Positions 37,795 through 46,615 of a DNA stretch of 64,000 bases are shown one piece after another. The notes below the pieces were generated by a model, which was given only the letters and a program-made list of their open reading frames with translations, did not search any database and had not been told where the DNA came from. The translations under genes and the position numbers were made by a program. The DNA comes from Salinibacterium sp. dk2585 (GTDB lineage: Bacteria; Actinomycetota; Actinomycetes; Actinomycetales; Microbacteriaceae): positions 2,356,001 through 2,420,000 of the forward strand of contig NZ_CP042856.1 in assembly GCF_008001035.1 (NCBI RefSeq). The letters are read 5' to 3'. Numbering within the stretch: the first letter of the stretch is position 1; each line of letters opens with the position of its first letter.

Positions 37795-39690
37795 ATGTCT
37801 CGCGCACTCCCGGCGCTGTCGCGCTACCCCATCATCACGGCCACCGTCGCGGCCGGGGTGGCCGTGCTCGGGCTGGAGCTTGCCGAGCAGTCGCTCGTCG
37901 CACGCTGGGTGGCAACCATCTTCGTCGGCCTCATCATCGTGTGGACGGTGGTCGGCATGGCCAGGGACATCCTGCGCGGCCACTTCGGCCTCGACATCCT
38001 GGCGGTCATCGCGATGGGGGCGACGCTCGCGGTGGGTGAGTATGTCGCCTCACTCATCATCGTGCTCATGCTCTCCGGCGGCGAGGCCCTCGAGGACTAC
38101 GCGCAGCGCCGTGCCGCCCGAGAACTCACCGCACTCCTCGATCGTTCGCCACAGTTGGCACACGTGCTCAGCAATCCGCGCGATGGGGCATCCGAACAGG
38201 TACGGGATGTTGCGGCCGACGCCGTGCGCGTCGGCGACACCCTCCTCGTGCGACCGTCGGAGATCGTGCCCGTCGATGGCGAACTCCTTACCGAGGGAAC
38301 CTTCGACGAGTCGTCCCTCACCGGTGAGAGCATGCCCATCACACACGAGCCGGGTGAGCAGGTGCTGTCCGGGTCGGTCAACGGCGACCGGGTCGTGCGG
38401 ATGCGCGCCGTGCGCACCAGCGCAGACAGCCAGTACCAGCAGATCGTCACCCTCGTGCAGGAGGCGCAAGCGTCGCAGGCACCCGTCGTGCGCCTCGCCG
38501 ACCGCTTCGCGATCCCCTTCACCGCCGTCTCCCTCGCCATCGCGGGCACCGCCTGGGCCGTCTCGGGCGACCCCACCCGCTTCGCTGAAGTGCTCGTGCT
38601 GGCGACGCCCTGCCCCCTCCTCATCGCCGCACCCGTTGCGTTCCTCGGTGGGCTCTCGCGCGCGGCCAAGGCCGGAGTGATCGCCAAGGGCGGCGCCGTC
38701 ATCGAGCAGCTCGCGCGCGTGCGCTCTGCCGCGTTCGACAAGACCGGAACACTCACGATGGGGCGGCCGGACCTCCTGCGGGTCGTGCCGGTCGGGGTGA
38801 CTGCCGACGAACTCCTCCGACTCGCGGCATCCGCTGAACAGTATTCAAGCCACGTGCTGGCGGAAAGCATCCGTCGCGCCGCCACCGCCCGGGGCCTCGA
38901 CCTACTGCCCGCGAGCGACGCCAGCGAGGTCGCCACGGCGGGAGTCCATGCCGTCATCGGGGAGCGACAGGTCGTCGTCGGCAAGCCCGCGCACATCGCG
39001 GAGATCGCCCCCGACGCGCGCGCGATCGACCTCGAACCGGGGCAGGCGGCCGCCTACGTCGCGATCGACGGACGCTACGCGGGAGCCCTCGTGCTCGCGG
39101 ACGACATCCGACCCGAATCCGCTGCCGTCGTCGCCTGGCTCCGCGACACCGGGGTCGAGCATGTCGCCATGTTCACGGGCGACGCCCGTGCGACCGCAGA
39201 CAGCGTCGCGGCACAGGCGGGCATCACCGACGTGCACGCGGAACTGCTGCCCGGCGAGAAAGTCGCCCTCGCAGCGAAGACCCACCCGCGCCCCCTGCTC
39301 ATGGTCGGCGACGGGGTCAATGATGCGCCCGTGCTCGCCGCCGCCGACGTCGGCATCGCCATGGGCGCCCGGGGCGCCACGGCCGCAGGAGAAGCCGCCG
39401 ACGCCGTCATCCTCACCGACTCCCTCGCGGGCGTGGCCGAAGCCGTCTCCATCGGGCGGCACACGCTGCGCGTCGCCCACGCCGCCATCTGGATCGGCAT
39501 CACCCTCAGCGTCGGGCTCATGCTCATCGCCACGACGGGAATCATTCCGGCGGTCGTCGGCGCCCTCACGCAGGAGCTCGTCGACCTCGCCACAATCCTC
39601 TACGCCCTGCGCGCCCTCACGGGCCCCCGGCTGGCGCTCGGCACGCCCGCGCCAGCCGAAGACCTCACGCGAACAGCGTCTCCCCGATGA
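37795..39690 (+). CDS. Heavy-metal P1B-type ATPase with TPC metal motif, no N-terminal HMA domain
   Basis: 631 residues from the ATG at 37795 (GTG at 37777 is possible). P-type core intact: TGES (176-179), phosphorylation site DKTGT (Asp315), GDGVND (505-510). The intramembrane metal site is TPCPLL (TPC at 271-273) rather than CPC or SPC, and the usual HP motif reads QYSSHVLAES. There is no soluble metal-binding domain; the protein starts with a transmembrane segment. Metal specificity of TPC-type pumps is not settled. Its end overlaps the end of the convergent peroxidase gene by 26 bases, and the copper proteins next door suggest metal export. Confidence 0.9.
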   Translation: MSRALPALSRYPIITATVAAGVAVLGLELAEQSLVARWVATIFVGLIIVWTVVGMARDILRGHFGLDILAVIAMGATLAVGEYVASLIIVLMLSGGEALEDYAQRRAARELTALLDRSPQLAHVLSNPRDGASEQVRDVAADAVRVGDTLLVRPSEIVPVDGELLTEGTFDESSLTGESMPITHEPGEQVLSGSVNGDRVVRMRAVRTSADSQYQQIVTLVQEAQASQAPVVRLADRFAIPFTAVSLAIAGTAWAVSGDPTRFAEVLVLATPCPLLIAAPVAFLGGLSRAAKAGVIAKGGAVIEQLARVRSAAFDKTGTLTMGRPDLLRVVPVGVTADELLRLAASAEQYSSHVLAESIRRAATARGLDLLPASDASEVATAGVHAVIGERQVVVGKPAHIAEIAPDARAIDLEPGQAAAYVAIDGRYAGALVLADDIRPESAAVVAWLRDTGVEHVAMFTGDARATADSVAAQAGITDVHAELLPGEKVALAAKTHPRPLLMVGDGVNDAPVLAAADVGIAMGARGATAAGEAADAVILTDSLAGVAEAVSIGRHTLRVAHAAIWIGITLSVGLMLIATTGIIPAVVGALTQELVDLATILYALRALTGPRLALGTPAPAEDLTRTASPR

Positions 39691-40893
39691 ACCCGCCCTC
39701 CTCGCAGCCGGGAGGCATCGCGAAGACGGCCGAACCGACCGGCGTCGTCCACTCGTTGAGCAGGTCGAGTTCGTCGAGCCGGCGCTGGATGGGCACGAAC
39801 TGTGCCGTGACATCCGCCTGAAGCGACACGAACAGCAGGCCCGAGTCGGAGACATCCGCACCCACCGGCGACTCGTCATAGTTGTAGGCGCGACGGAAGA
39901 TCACCTCCTCGCCACGCGACCGCCGCACGTGCGAGAACGCGGGGATCACTGGGAAACCCGCAGCGGTCTTCGCCAGCAGGTCCGGTTCATCGAACTCCGC
40001 CTTCGCACCCGTCGGGCTGCTCGTGAGCGGAGCGCCATTGGACTGGAACCGCCCGAGGGCCTGATCGCGGCCGCCGCGGTCGAGCCGGTCCCAGCCATCC
40101 AGGTCCATATGGATGCGCCGCAGCACAAGGCTCGTGCCGCCGGCCATCCAGCCATCCGTGCACCACACCGCCCGATCGAACCCAGGAGTGCCCGGCACGG
40201 GATTGCTCGTGCCGTCCACCTGAGCGAAAAGGTTGCGCATCGTGGTGCCAGACGGCTCGGAACCGTGCGCCCGCCGGAACCCCCGCTGCGACCACCGCAC
40301 GCGAGCGAAGGAACGAGCATCCTTCAGCAGCATCCGCAGCGCGTGGGCCACCGTCACCTGGTCGTCTGCGGCCACCTGCAGCAGCAGGTCACCGTCACTG
40401 AACTCCGGGCGCAGCCGGTCGATGCCGAAGGCGGGCAGCGGGGCCAACCATTCGGGCGCCGTTCCACCCACCCTCGACACCAGGCCCGGCCCGAACCCGA
40501 ACGTCACGGTGAGCCGAGCGGGCGTCGCCGCCAGCTCCGGTTCCGTGTCCGCGAGCGGCGGCTGGCCACGCGTGAGCCTGGCAGCGTCGTCACTCAGGAT
40601 GTGCAGGAGACGCCGCACCCCGTCGCGGTCCACCTCGGGCAGCAGGTCGAGCGCAAGGAACACCGCGTGCGCCTGCGGCGCCGTGTCGAGCCAGCCTGGT
40701 GCGCCCCATGGAAGGGGATCGTCTCTTCGCCATTCAGCGGCCTCGTCACGGGGTCGGACGGCGCCGTGTGCGTCGCACGGTCGATAGCCACCGCGGCGAC
40801 CGCCCCCACCCCGGCAGCAGCACCCCCAAGGAGGAACTGCCGCCGGGTGGCGACGATACGTTGGGCGCGGGCGGTCGCATCACCCGCGGGCAT
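39665..40893 (-). pseudogene. efeB: Dyp-type haem peroxidase (EfeB-like) with a one-base frameshift
   Basis: The 5' part (40893 to about 40690) encodes a twin-arginine signal (RRQFLLGG, Arg17-Arg18) and ends FHGAHQAG; the rest (from 40689) continues only in another frame as ..DTAPQAHAVFLALDLLPEVDRDG. Adding one base after GGC would read HQAG-x-DTAPQAHA, the expected family sequence, giving a 409-residue protein. The remainder is otherwise complete: haem and catalytic motif AQVDGTSNP, proximal His region FSHVRRS and C-terminal SLQADVTAQFVPIQRRL. Either a true recent pseudogene or a base-call error. It is translationally coupled to the PCu(A)C gene. Confidence 0.85.
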
Positions 40894-41453
40894 CAGTGAT
40901 TCCCGGAGTGCTCGGCCTCACCCTCATAGCTCTCGTTCGCACCCGCGAAGTCCTTCACGGGTGCCGAGAACTCGAGTGTGGACCCATCGGAGAAGCTCAG
41001 CTCGACACTGACCTCCTCCCCTGGCGCGAGAGGGCCAGTCAGACCCATGAGCATGAGGTGGTCGCCGCCCGGTTCGAGCACACGCTGGCTCTCGCCCGGG
41101 ATCGTGAAGCCACCGGAGACCTCCCGCATCGTCATGGTGCCAGAGGAATCCGCCACCGTTTCATGCAGTTCGGTCGCCGACGCCGCATCCGTCGCCGCCG
41201 CCTCGACCGTGACCTCGGCGTCCCCGTCGTTGTCGAGCACCGCGAAGAGACCCGTCATGCCCGCGTCGCCCGCTTTGACCCAGGCGTCGGAGACCCTGAC
41301 GACCTCGGCTGCCGGCACGGCGGATGTCGCGGCATCCGTCGAGTCCTGAGCGGCGCAGCCCGCCAGGGCGGCGAGCGCGAAGGATACGAGGGCAGCACTC
41401 ATCCGGCGCCCCCGCAGCGACATGCTGTGGGGCGCCATCGCTGCGGCGGTCAC
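40893..41453 (-). CDS. Periplasmic copper chaperone PCu(A)C
   Basis: 186 residues with a lipoprotein-like signal (LAALAGC). The PCu(A)C copper site is complete: ELHETV (His), TMTM (Met residues), and DHLMLMGL (His and Met), matching the H-x(n)-M-x(n)-H-x-M pattern that binds Cu(I) for delivery to cytochrome oxidase or other copper proteins. Overlaps CopC upstream (ATGA) and the peroxidase downstream (TGATG), so the three are one operon. Possible start sites are 41453 or the internal ATG of MSLRGRRMSAAL. Confidence 0.9.
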   Translation of the reverse strand: MTAAAMAPHSMSLRGRRMSAALVSFALAALAGCAAQDSTDAATSAVPAAEVVRVSDAWVKAGDAGMTGLFAVLDNDGDAEVTVEAAATDAASATELHETVADSSGTMTMREVSGGFTIPGESQRVLEPGGDHLMLMGLTGPLAPGEEVSVELSFSDGSTLEFSAPVKDFAGANESYEGEAEHSGNH

Positions 41454-42061
41454 CGCGCGCTCGTCTCCGAGTCGCGGCCGCCGCGCCGACGCATCACAAT
41501 GACCACCACAGCGATGACGGCCGCCGCAATCACGACGATCACTGCGATGACGCCGGCGCTGAGGCCCGCACTGTCATCAGCCGGGGCCTCGTCCTCGACC
41601 TCAGGTTCTGCGCTCGGCGCACTCGTCGGCTCCTCATCGGCCGGCTCCTCGCTGGGCGCGGCCGGAGCATCCACGGTGAAGCTGAAGACCTCGGATCTCG
41701 GGTGACCGTCTTCTGAGACGACCTGCCAGCTCACCTCGTAGGTGCCGCCGGGCATCCCGTCCGCCAGCGGCACCGTCACGCGGCTGCCCTCGACGACCGG
41801 GGCGGACTCGACCCAGTCGTGGCCCTCCGCATCCGCCACGACGACCAGGGTCGAGGACCCTCCGAGGGTCATGAGGTTGCCGGAGAAATCGAGCACGATC
41901 TGTTCGGGAGCTTCCTGGAGCACAGCACCCGCGGCGGGGTCGCTGCCGATGAGCGAGTCATGCGCGGCGGCTGGAACCGCCGGCGCAGCGACGGTGGCCA
42001 GGGCGAGGGCGGCGCCCGCCGCGAGTGCACCGAGGCGCGACAACTTTGTGAAACGGGACAT
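41450..42061 (-). CDS. CopC-domain copper-binding membrane protein
   Basis: 203 residues. Signal peptide (about 1-33), then mature N-terminal His in AAAHDSLIGSDPAAGA, a copper ligand in CopC proteins, followed by the beta-barrel domain (VLDFSGNLM, SWQVVSEDGHPRSEVFSF, with the second His). Then a Pro/Glu/Ala-rich linker and one C-terminal helix with a basic end (VVIVMRRRGGRD). It is thus anchored outside the membrane. Upstream partner of PCu(A)C; together they bind and pass on extracytoplasmic copper. Confidence 0.93.
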   Translation of the reverse strand: MSRFTKLSRLGALAAGAALALATVAAPAVPAAAHDSLIGSDPAAGAVLQEAPEQIVLDFSGNLMTLGGSSTLVVVADAEGHDWVESAPVVEGSRVTVPLADGMPGGTYEVSWQVVSEDGHPRSEVFSFTVDAPAAPSEEPADEEPTSAPSAEPEVEDEAPADDSAGLSAGVIAVIVVIAAAVIAVVVIVMRRRGGRDSETSAR

Positions 42062-42104
42062 GTGAAACCTTTCTCTCGACGCCGCTCGGCGTCATCTACT
42101 CACT

Positions 42105-42731
42105 TCAGAACGCGGGAGTGAGTGCGAGAGGTGGCCCGCGACGCAGGAGCGGAGAGAAGGCGAAGCATGCAGAGAGCGAGGCGGTCGAGAACTGCGGCGT
42201 CGGCATCCGCCCAGGCGCCATCGCGACAGGGGCGAGCTGAGCTGGAGTGACGCGCGCCGCGACCCAGGATGCCACCCACGCGGCGACTCGACGGATGCTC
42301 GCGAGGGCCGACTCCCCGCGCTGCACGGCGGCGATCGTGATGACGGCGGCAACACCGTGCCACAACCACATCACTGCCGGGTCATAGGCGGATGCCGCGG
42401 CGCTCGACTCTGCGGCCACCAGCACGAGCCCGTGGGAGCCGTGCCCGACGCCCGAGGTCACGAAGGATGCCGAGCCACCAGAGGCACCGAGCACGAAGAG
42501 GGTGTGGAAGAAGAACTGGCTCACGCCCACCGAGACGGAGAGTCGACCGAGGGAGAGCGTCCAGCGCGCGAGGCCCATGCACATGGGCAGCGACAGCACC
42601 CACGGGGCGAGGATGCCAAGCCAACCCGGAACGTCGCCGCCGCCAAGCACGTGCGAGAGCAGCGCAACGAAGGTCGCCACCGTGGCGGCGACGAACCCGC
42701 GCACCGCATGCCGCTGGCGAGACGACTCCAT
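42105..42731 (-). CDS. Multi-spanning membrane protein of the copper operon
   Basis: 208 residues from the ATG at 42731 (MESSRQRHAVRGFVAATVATF), about five hydrophobic segments. Several His residues lie near helix ends (SHVLGG, FFFHTLFVLG, GVGHGSHGL, WLWHGVAA), suggesting a metal site. No family I can name. It precedes copC by 43 bases on the same strand, and analogous positions in other actinobacteria are filled by CopD-like or uncharacterised membrane proteins. Start at 42803 in frame would cross the tRNA terminator and is rejected. Confidence 0.65.
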   Translation of the reverse strand: MESSRQRHAVRGFVAATVATFVALLSHVLGGGDVPGWLGILAPWVLSLPMCMGLARWTLSLGRLSVSVGVSQFFFHTLFVLGASGGSASFVTSGVGHGSHGLVLVAAESSAAASAYDPAVMWLWHGVAAVITIAAVQRGESALASIRRVAAWVASWVAARVTPAQLAPVAMAPGRMPTPQFSTASLSACFAFSPLLRRGPPLALTPAF

Positions 42732-42773
42732 GGGTCCATTCTCCCACCGCGTCGACGAGTGCCCACACACAAG

Positions 42774-42801
42774 GAAAGCCCCCGCCGAAGCGGGGGCTTT
42801 C
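42774..42801 (-). terminator. Rho-independent terminator of the tRNA-Ala gene
   Basis: GAAAGCCCCCGC-CGAA-GCGGGGGCTTTC: a perfect 12-bp stem with tetraloop and terminal TTTC, directly after the tRNA on the minus strand. Confidence 0.9.
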
Positions 42802-42807
42802 ACCCTG

Positions 42808-42880
42808 TGGACCCTAGGAGATTCGAACTCCTGACCTCCTCGATGCGAACGAGGCGCGCTACCAACTGCGCCAAGGGCCC
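42808..42880 (-). tRNA. tRNA-Ala (anticodon CGC)
   Basis: 73 bases, 5' end GGGCCCTTGGCGCAG at 42880. The cloverleaf folds with acceptor GGGCCCU/AGGGUCC, including the G3:U70 wobble pair that identifies alanine tRNAs. The anticodon stem CCTCG/CGAGG holds loop TTCGCAT (anticodon CGC, reading GCG), and the T arm contains GTTCGAAT. CCA is not encoded. Followed by a strong terminator. Confidence 0.97.
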
Positions 42881-42932
42881 GTGGGCGGTATCTACGATAA
42901 CACCATCGCGGAGGCGGACCGCACGGGAATCG

Positions 42933-43946
42933 TCAGACCGCGCGGCGGCGGCGCAGCGCCTCGTTGATGTCCGCTGGCGCGAGGTCGACGTCGTCGATCA
43001 CACCCATGCTCGCGAAGCGACTCGGTGCCTTCTCGATGGGAGCGGGAGCAGCGGATGCCGCGGGCGCGCCTTGAGCCGCCGCCGGCGCCTGCTCCGCCTG
43101 GCTCGCGCGCAAGGCCTGCTCGGCGCGAGCGGACGCTTCTTTCAGCTCCGCGGCGTGATCGCGGGACGGCGCGGTGGCGTCGGCCTGCTCGGCGGCGGCC
43201 GGCCGGGCGAGGCGTGCCGCGGCATCCGCGAAGCTGACATGCGGCACGGCGGGGGCCTCTGGCCGTGAGAGGTAGAGGGGCTTGGGGATGGGATTCGGCG
43301 TCCAGCCCGGCTTGGCCGCGGCATTCGCGGACGGCTTCTCCCAGAGGTCCTGCACGGGGGTCGAGACCTTGGGCGCCTGCTGCACGACGTCAGCGAGCTG
43401 CCTGCGCGCCTTCGAGACGGCAGCGAGCTGGCCCAACAGCACGGTGGCGCCCGCGGCGACGACGAGGGATGCCACGAGGAGCACGACACCGATTCCCGAC
43501 ACCGCCTGCACGGCCCCAGCAATGATGCCGACGATCGACGCGGCGAGCACGAGCGTCGAGATCAGCCGTGAACGTCGCAGCCTGCGGGACGCAAGCGAAG
43601 TGCGGGCGACATCCGCCGCAATTGCGGGCTGGGTCTCGGCAAGTCGGTGGGCGGCGGCACGCGCCTCGGCGGCCCGTTGGGCCCTCTCGATGGCACGGGT
43701 GCGCTGCATCTCGCGGTGCATGACCTTCTCCTGTTCGGCGACACTGCGCGCCGAGTTCTCGACCCGCACCTGCTCAGGCATCTCGGCCGTCTCGGCGAGG
43801 ATGCGGAGCGTCTGCTGCAGTCGCACGGTGTTGCGTTCGGTCGAGAGGTACTCGCGGCGACGGAACCACGTCGGCACGAGATACGCGAGCCAGAGCACCG
43901 CGGCGAGCGCGATGACCACGCTCGAACTGAGCCCCTCGAATCCCAT
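42933..43946 (-). CDS. Conserved actinobacterial membrane protein with coiled-coil and Ala/Pro-rich tail
   Basis: 337 residues from the ATG at 43946 (MGFEGLSSSVVIALAAVLWLAYLVP). One N-terminal helix, a charged region with a likely coil (RTRAIERAQRAAEARAAAHRLAE), two more helices (LISTLVLAASIVGIIAG, IGVVLLVASLVVAAGATVLLG), then a low-complexity Ala/Pro/Glu tail. Located between a tRNA and the GNAT/galU pair. Similar proteins occupy this place in many Microbacteriaceae as far as I recall; function unknown. A longer reading from 44051 has no ribosome site. Confidence 0.7.
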   Translation of the reverse strand: MGFEGLSSSVVIALAAVLWLAYLVPTWFRRREYLSTERNTVRLQQTLRILAETAEMPEQVRVENSARSVAEQEKVMHREMQRTRAIERAQRAAEARAAAHRLAETQPAIAADVARTSLASRRLRRSRLISTLVLAASIVGIIAGAVQAVSGIGVVLLVASLVVAAGATVLLGQLAAVSKARRQLADVVQQAPKVSTPVQDLWEKPSANAAAKPGWTPNPIPKPLYLSRPEAPAVPHVSFADAAARLARPAAAEQADATAPSRDHAAELKEASARAEQALRASQAEQAPAAAQGAPAASAAPAPIEKAPSRFASMGVIDDVDLAPADINEALRRRRAV

Positions 43947-44093
43947 GACCCAACGGTATGAGCGGGGCGGCGAAACGGAGGGCAGGCGGCGGGGGTGTGT
44001 CTGCTGTGAAAACGCTCTGCGGGCCTGGCGCTCTGACGCCGACCCCCACATGTATCGCCAAGGGCGACGAGGCGCGATCCCGTTCGTGGGGCT

Positions 44094-44741
44094 CTAGGCG
44101 CGCTTCACCCCGGCTGCCCGCCAGTCCGCCTCGGGAATCTCGGCGTTCAGGGCGGGCACCCGGTCGTCGAGCCATCGGCGCAGCACTCCCTGCCGCACCT
44201 CCTCCACGACGAGCGCGAAGCAGAAGTGGTCGCGCCAGTCGCCATCGATGTGGATGTAGCGGCGCCGCAGCCCCTCGTAGCGGAACCCCAGCTTCTCCAC
44301 GACCCGCAGCGACGCCGAGTTCTCCGGGCGGATGCAGATCTCCATGCGGTGCAGGCCGAGGGTGAAGAAGCAGTGGTCAGTCGCGAGCGCCACCGCGGTC
44401 GGCGTCACGCCACGGCCCGCGAAGCGTTCCGACACCCAGTAGCCGAGCGTCGCTGAGGCGAGTGAACCGAAGGTGATGCCCGAGACATTCAGCTGCCCCG
44501 CGAACTCCCCGTCGACCTCGATGGCATAGGGGATGCCCTGGCCCGAACGCGCGTGGGCCAGGAGGTTGCGAATGCTGTACTTGACGTCGAACTCGGTGGG
44601 CCCGTAGGGGCTCGTCGCCTCCCAGCGACTCAACCACGAACGGTTGTCGAGCAGCTCACGCTCCAAGGCGCGCGCATCGCGCACGCGAATCGCTCGGATC
44701 GTCACCGCTCCCTCGGAGAGGGTCGGCAGGGGGGCAGCCAC
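44094..44741 (-). CDS. GNAT acetyltransferase, RimJ/RimL-like
   Basis: 215 residues. GNAT fold with acetyl-CoA-binding region LGYWVSERFAGRGVTPTAVALATDHCFF and the RimJ-type LHRMEICIRPENSASLRVVEKLGFRYEGLRRRYIHIDGDWRDHFCFAL. The RPENxxSxRVxEKLGF wording is typical of protein N-terminal or ribosomal-protein acetyltransferases. It lies three bases after galU in the same direction, a gene pairing repeated in many actinobacteria. The exact substrate is open. Confidence 0.9.
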   Translation of the reverse strand: MAAPLPTLSEGAVTIRAIRVRDARALERELLDNRSWLSRWEATSPYGPTEFDVKYSIRNLLAHARSGQGIPYAIEVDGEFAGQLNVSGITFGSLASATLGYWVSERFAGRGVTPTAVALATDHCFFTLGLHRMEICIRPENSASLRVVEKLGFRYEGLRRRYIHIDGDWRDHFCFALVVEEVRQGVLRRWLDDRVPALNAEIPEADWRAAGVKRA

Positions 44742-44744
44742 GGC

Positions 44745-45638
44745 TCAGTCCAGTGTGCCCACGAAGTCCTTGAGCCAGGGCCGGAGCTCCTCGCCCAGGT
44801 CTTCCCGCTCGACCGCGAGTTGCACGATCGCCTTGATGTAGTCGGCCCGGTCGCCCGTGTCGTAGCGGCGACCGCGGAACACGACACCGTAGACCCCGCC
44901 CGTCGCCTCCGGCACCTGCGCCATCGTCTGGAGGGCATCCGTCAGCTGGATCTCGCCGCCACGGCCCGGCTCCGTGCGCTCCAGGATGCGGAACACCTCG
45001 GGCATGAGCACGTAGCGCCCGATGATGGCCAGATTGGAGGGGGCCTCGCCGGGCGGCGGCTTCTCAACCATTCCCGTGATGCAGACGACGTCGTCATCGT
45101 CGGTCGGCTCGACCGTCGCGATGCCATACATATGGGTTTGCGAGGGGTCGACCTCGAGGAGGGCGACCACGCTCGCGTCACGAGCGGCCTGCACCTCAAG
45201 CATCCGGCTCAGCAGCACATCGCGCGAGTCGATGATGTCGTCGCCGAGCAGCACCGCGAAGGGCTCATTGCCCACATGCATCTTGGCCCGCAGCACGGCG
45301 TGGCCGAGACCAAGCGGGTTGCCCTGCCGCACGTAGTGCATATCGGCGAGCTCAGTGGAGTAGTTGACCTTGTTCAAGCGCTCCGTATCGCCCTTCGCCT
45401 TCAGCGTCGCCTCAAGCTCGCTGTTGTGATCGAAGTGGTTCTCAAGCGCGTTCTTGTTGCGGCCCGTCACCATCAACACGTCGGTGAGGCCGGCGTTCAC
45501 CGCCTCCTCCACCACGTACTGGATGGCCGGCTTGTCGACGACGGGAAGCATCTCCTTCGGCATCGCCTTCGTGGCCGGGAGGAACCGGGTGCCGAGCCCG
45601 GCCGCCGGAATGACCGCTTTCGTGATCGTGAACGCCAT
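44745..45638 (-). CDS. galU: UTP--glucose-1-phosphate uridylyltransferase
   Basis: 297 residues from the ATG at 45638. Makes UDP-glucose from UTP and glucose-1-phosphate for cell-wall and glycolipid synthesis. Nucleotide-binding signature IPAAGLGTRFLPATKAMPKEMLPVVDKP, then AVLLGDDIID, GMVEKP, GRYVLMPEVF and GGEIQLTDAL are all intact. The long in-frame extension upstream overlaps the divergent cyclo-ligase gene and is not coding. The two divergent starts are only 25 bases apart and must share promoter DNA. Confidence 0.96.
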   Translation of the reverse strand: MAFTITKAVIPAAGLGTRFLPATKAMPKEMLPVVDKPAIQYVVEEAVNAGLTDVLMVTGRNKNALENHFDHNSELEATLKAKGDTERLNKVNYSTELADMHYVRQGNPLGLGHAVLRAKMHVGNEPFAVLLGDDIIDSRDVLLSRMLEVQAARDASVVALLEVDPSQTHMYGIATVEPTDDDDVVCITGMVEKPPPGEAPSNLAIIGRYVLMPEVFRILERTEPGRGGEIQLTDALQTMAQVPEATGGVYGVVFRGRRYDTGDRADYIKAIVQLAVEREDLGEELRPWLKDFVGTLD

Positions 45639-45663
45639 GAGGCTTACAGTACCTTTCCCTAGG

Positions 45664-46263
45664 ATGGCTTCTATGTCAGACGAGTTACCGAATCTGAAAC
45701 GCGCCATGCGCGCCGAGCTTCGGGAACGGCGTCGCATCATGACCAGCAGCGAAGTCGAGAACGCCACCGAGCAGCTCACACTTCACCTCACGCGCCTGAC
45801 AGAACGCCTAGGTGCGAAATACGTCGCCGCATACCTACCGAACCCCGACGAGCCCAACATCCGCCCCTGGCTCAACTGGACGCACGAGCAGGGCATCCGC
45901 GTGCTCCTCCCCATCTCGCGCGATGACGGCCTGCTCGACTGGGTGCTCGGCGATGGCGAACACGAACTGCAGGGCCGCTTCGGCGTGCCCGAGGCCGTCG
46001 GCGAGGTGCTCGGCCCCATCGCGATCAACGAGGTCGACCTCATCATCGTGCCGGCGGCATCCGTCGACCGCAGCGGAATGCGCATGGGCTGGGGCCGCGG
46101 CTACTACGACCGGATGCTCGGGTCAATGCAGCAGCGCCCGCCGGTTTATGCTGTGGTATTCGACAATGAGCTGGTCGACGAAGTGCCCACCGACGTGCAC
46201 GACAAGCCGGTTGACGGCGTCGTCACCCCCAGCGGAATCGCCGAACTTCAGCAGTCCACCTGA
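45664..46263 (+). CDS. 5-formyltetrahydrofolate cyclo-ligase
   Basis: 199 residues. Converts 5-formyl-THF to 5,10-methenyl-THF with ATP. N-terminal KRAMRAELRERRRIM, middle YLPNPDEPNIRPWL and the signature MRMGWGRGYYDRML are present. Starts at ATG 45664 or 45673 (MSDELPNLK); a TACAGT about 15 bases before 45664 could be a -10 box, in which case the message would be almost leaderless. Followed after 17 bases by an FmdB zinc-ribbon gene, the usual actinobacterial order (cyclo-ligase, fmdB, mscL). Confidence 0.93.
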   Translation: MASMSDELPNLKRAMRAELRERRRIMTSSEVENATEQLTLHLTRLTERLGAKYVAAYLPNPDEPNIRPWLNWTHEQGIRVLLPISRDDGLLDWVLGDGEHELQGRFGVPEAVGEVLGPIAINEVDLIIVPAASVDRSGMRMGWGRGYYDRMLGSMQQRPPVYAVVFDNELVDEVPTDVHDKPVDGVVTPSGIAELQQST

Positions 46264-46280
46264 CCGACCGGAGCATCCGT

Positions 46281-46586
46281 ATGCCCACCTACGCCTACCG
46301 TTGCGCCTCGTGCGAGCACGCATTCGAGCAGTACCAGGCCTTCACCGACGACTCCCTCACCGACTGCCCCGCCTGCGGCGAGTCGAGCCTGCGCAAGGTC
46401 TTCAACTCCATCGGAGTGACCTTCAACGGCTCGGGCTTCTACCGCACCGACTCTCGCGGCACGGCTGACGCATCCAAGAAGTCCCCGGAAGCCTCTGGCA
46501 CGAAGTCCTCGGATGCGGCAGGCTCATCGTCATCAGGCAAGCCCCCGTCGACGCCCGCCCCGGCTGCCGCGAGCACCCCCGCCTGA
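46281..46586 (+). CDS. FmdB-family zinc-ribbon protein
   Basis: 101 residues. N-terminal zinc ribbon MPTYAYRCASCEHAFEQ ... DCPACGESSLRKVFN with four Cys; then GVTFNGSGFYRTDSR, the common FmdB/CxxC regulatory wording; then a Ser/Lys/Pro-rich tail. Putative regulator, binding partner unknown. Lies between the cyclo-ligase and mscL genes. Confidence 0.93.
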   Translation: MPTYAYRCASCEHAFEQYQAFTDDSLTDCPACGESSLRKVFNSIGVTFNGSGFYRTDSRGTADASKKSPEASGTKSSDAAGSSSSGKPPSTPAPAAASTPA

Positions 46587-46615
46587 GCCACCCCCGGCAC
46601 GCGAAGGAGAGCGCC

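Noticed and set aside
38948-41011. A 687-codon open frame on the plus strand
   Set aside because: It crosses the P-type ATPase in a wrong frame and the peroxidase/PCu(A)C genes on the opposite strand; product is Arg/Pro/Ser-rich noise.
42808-42880. tRNA-Ala as an integration site
   Set aside because: No partial duplicate of the tRNA 3' end is visible in the window and no integrase gene lies beside it.
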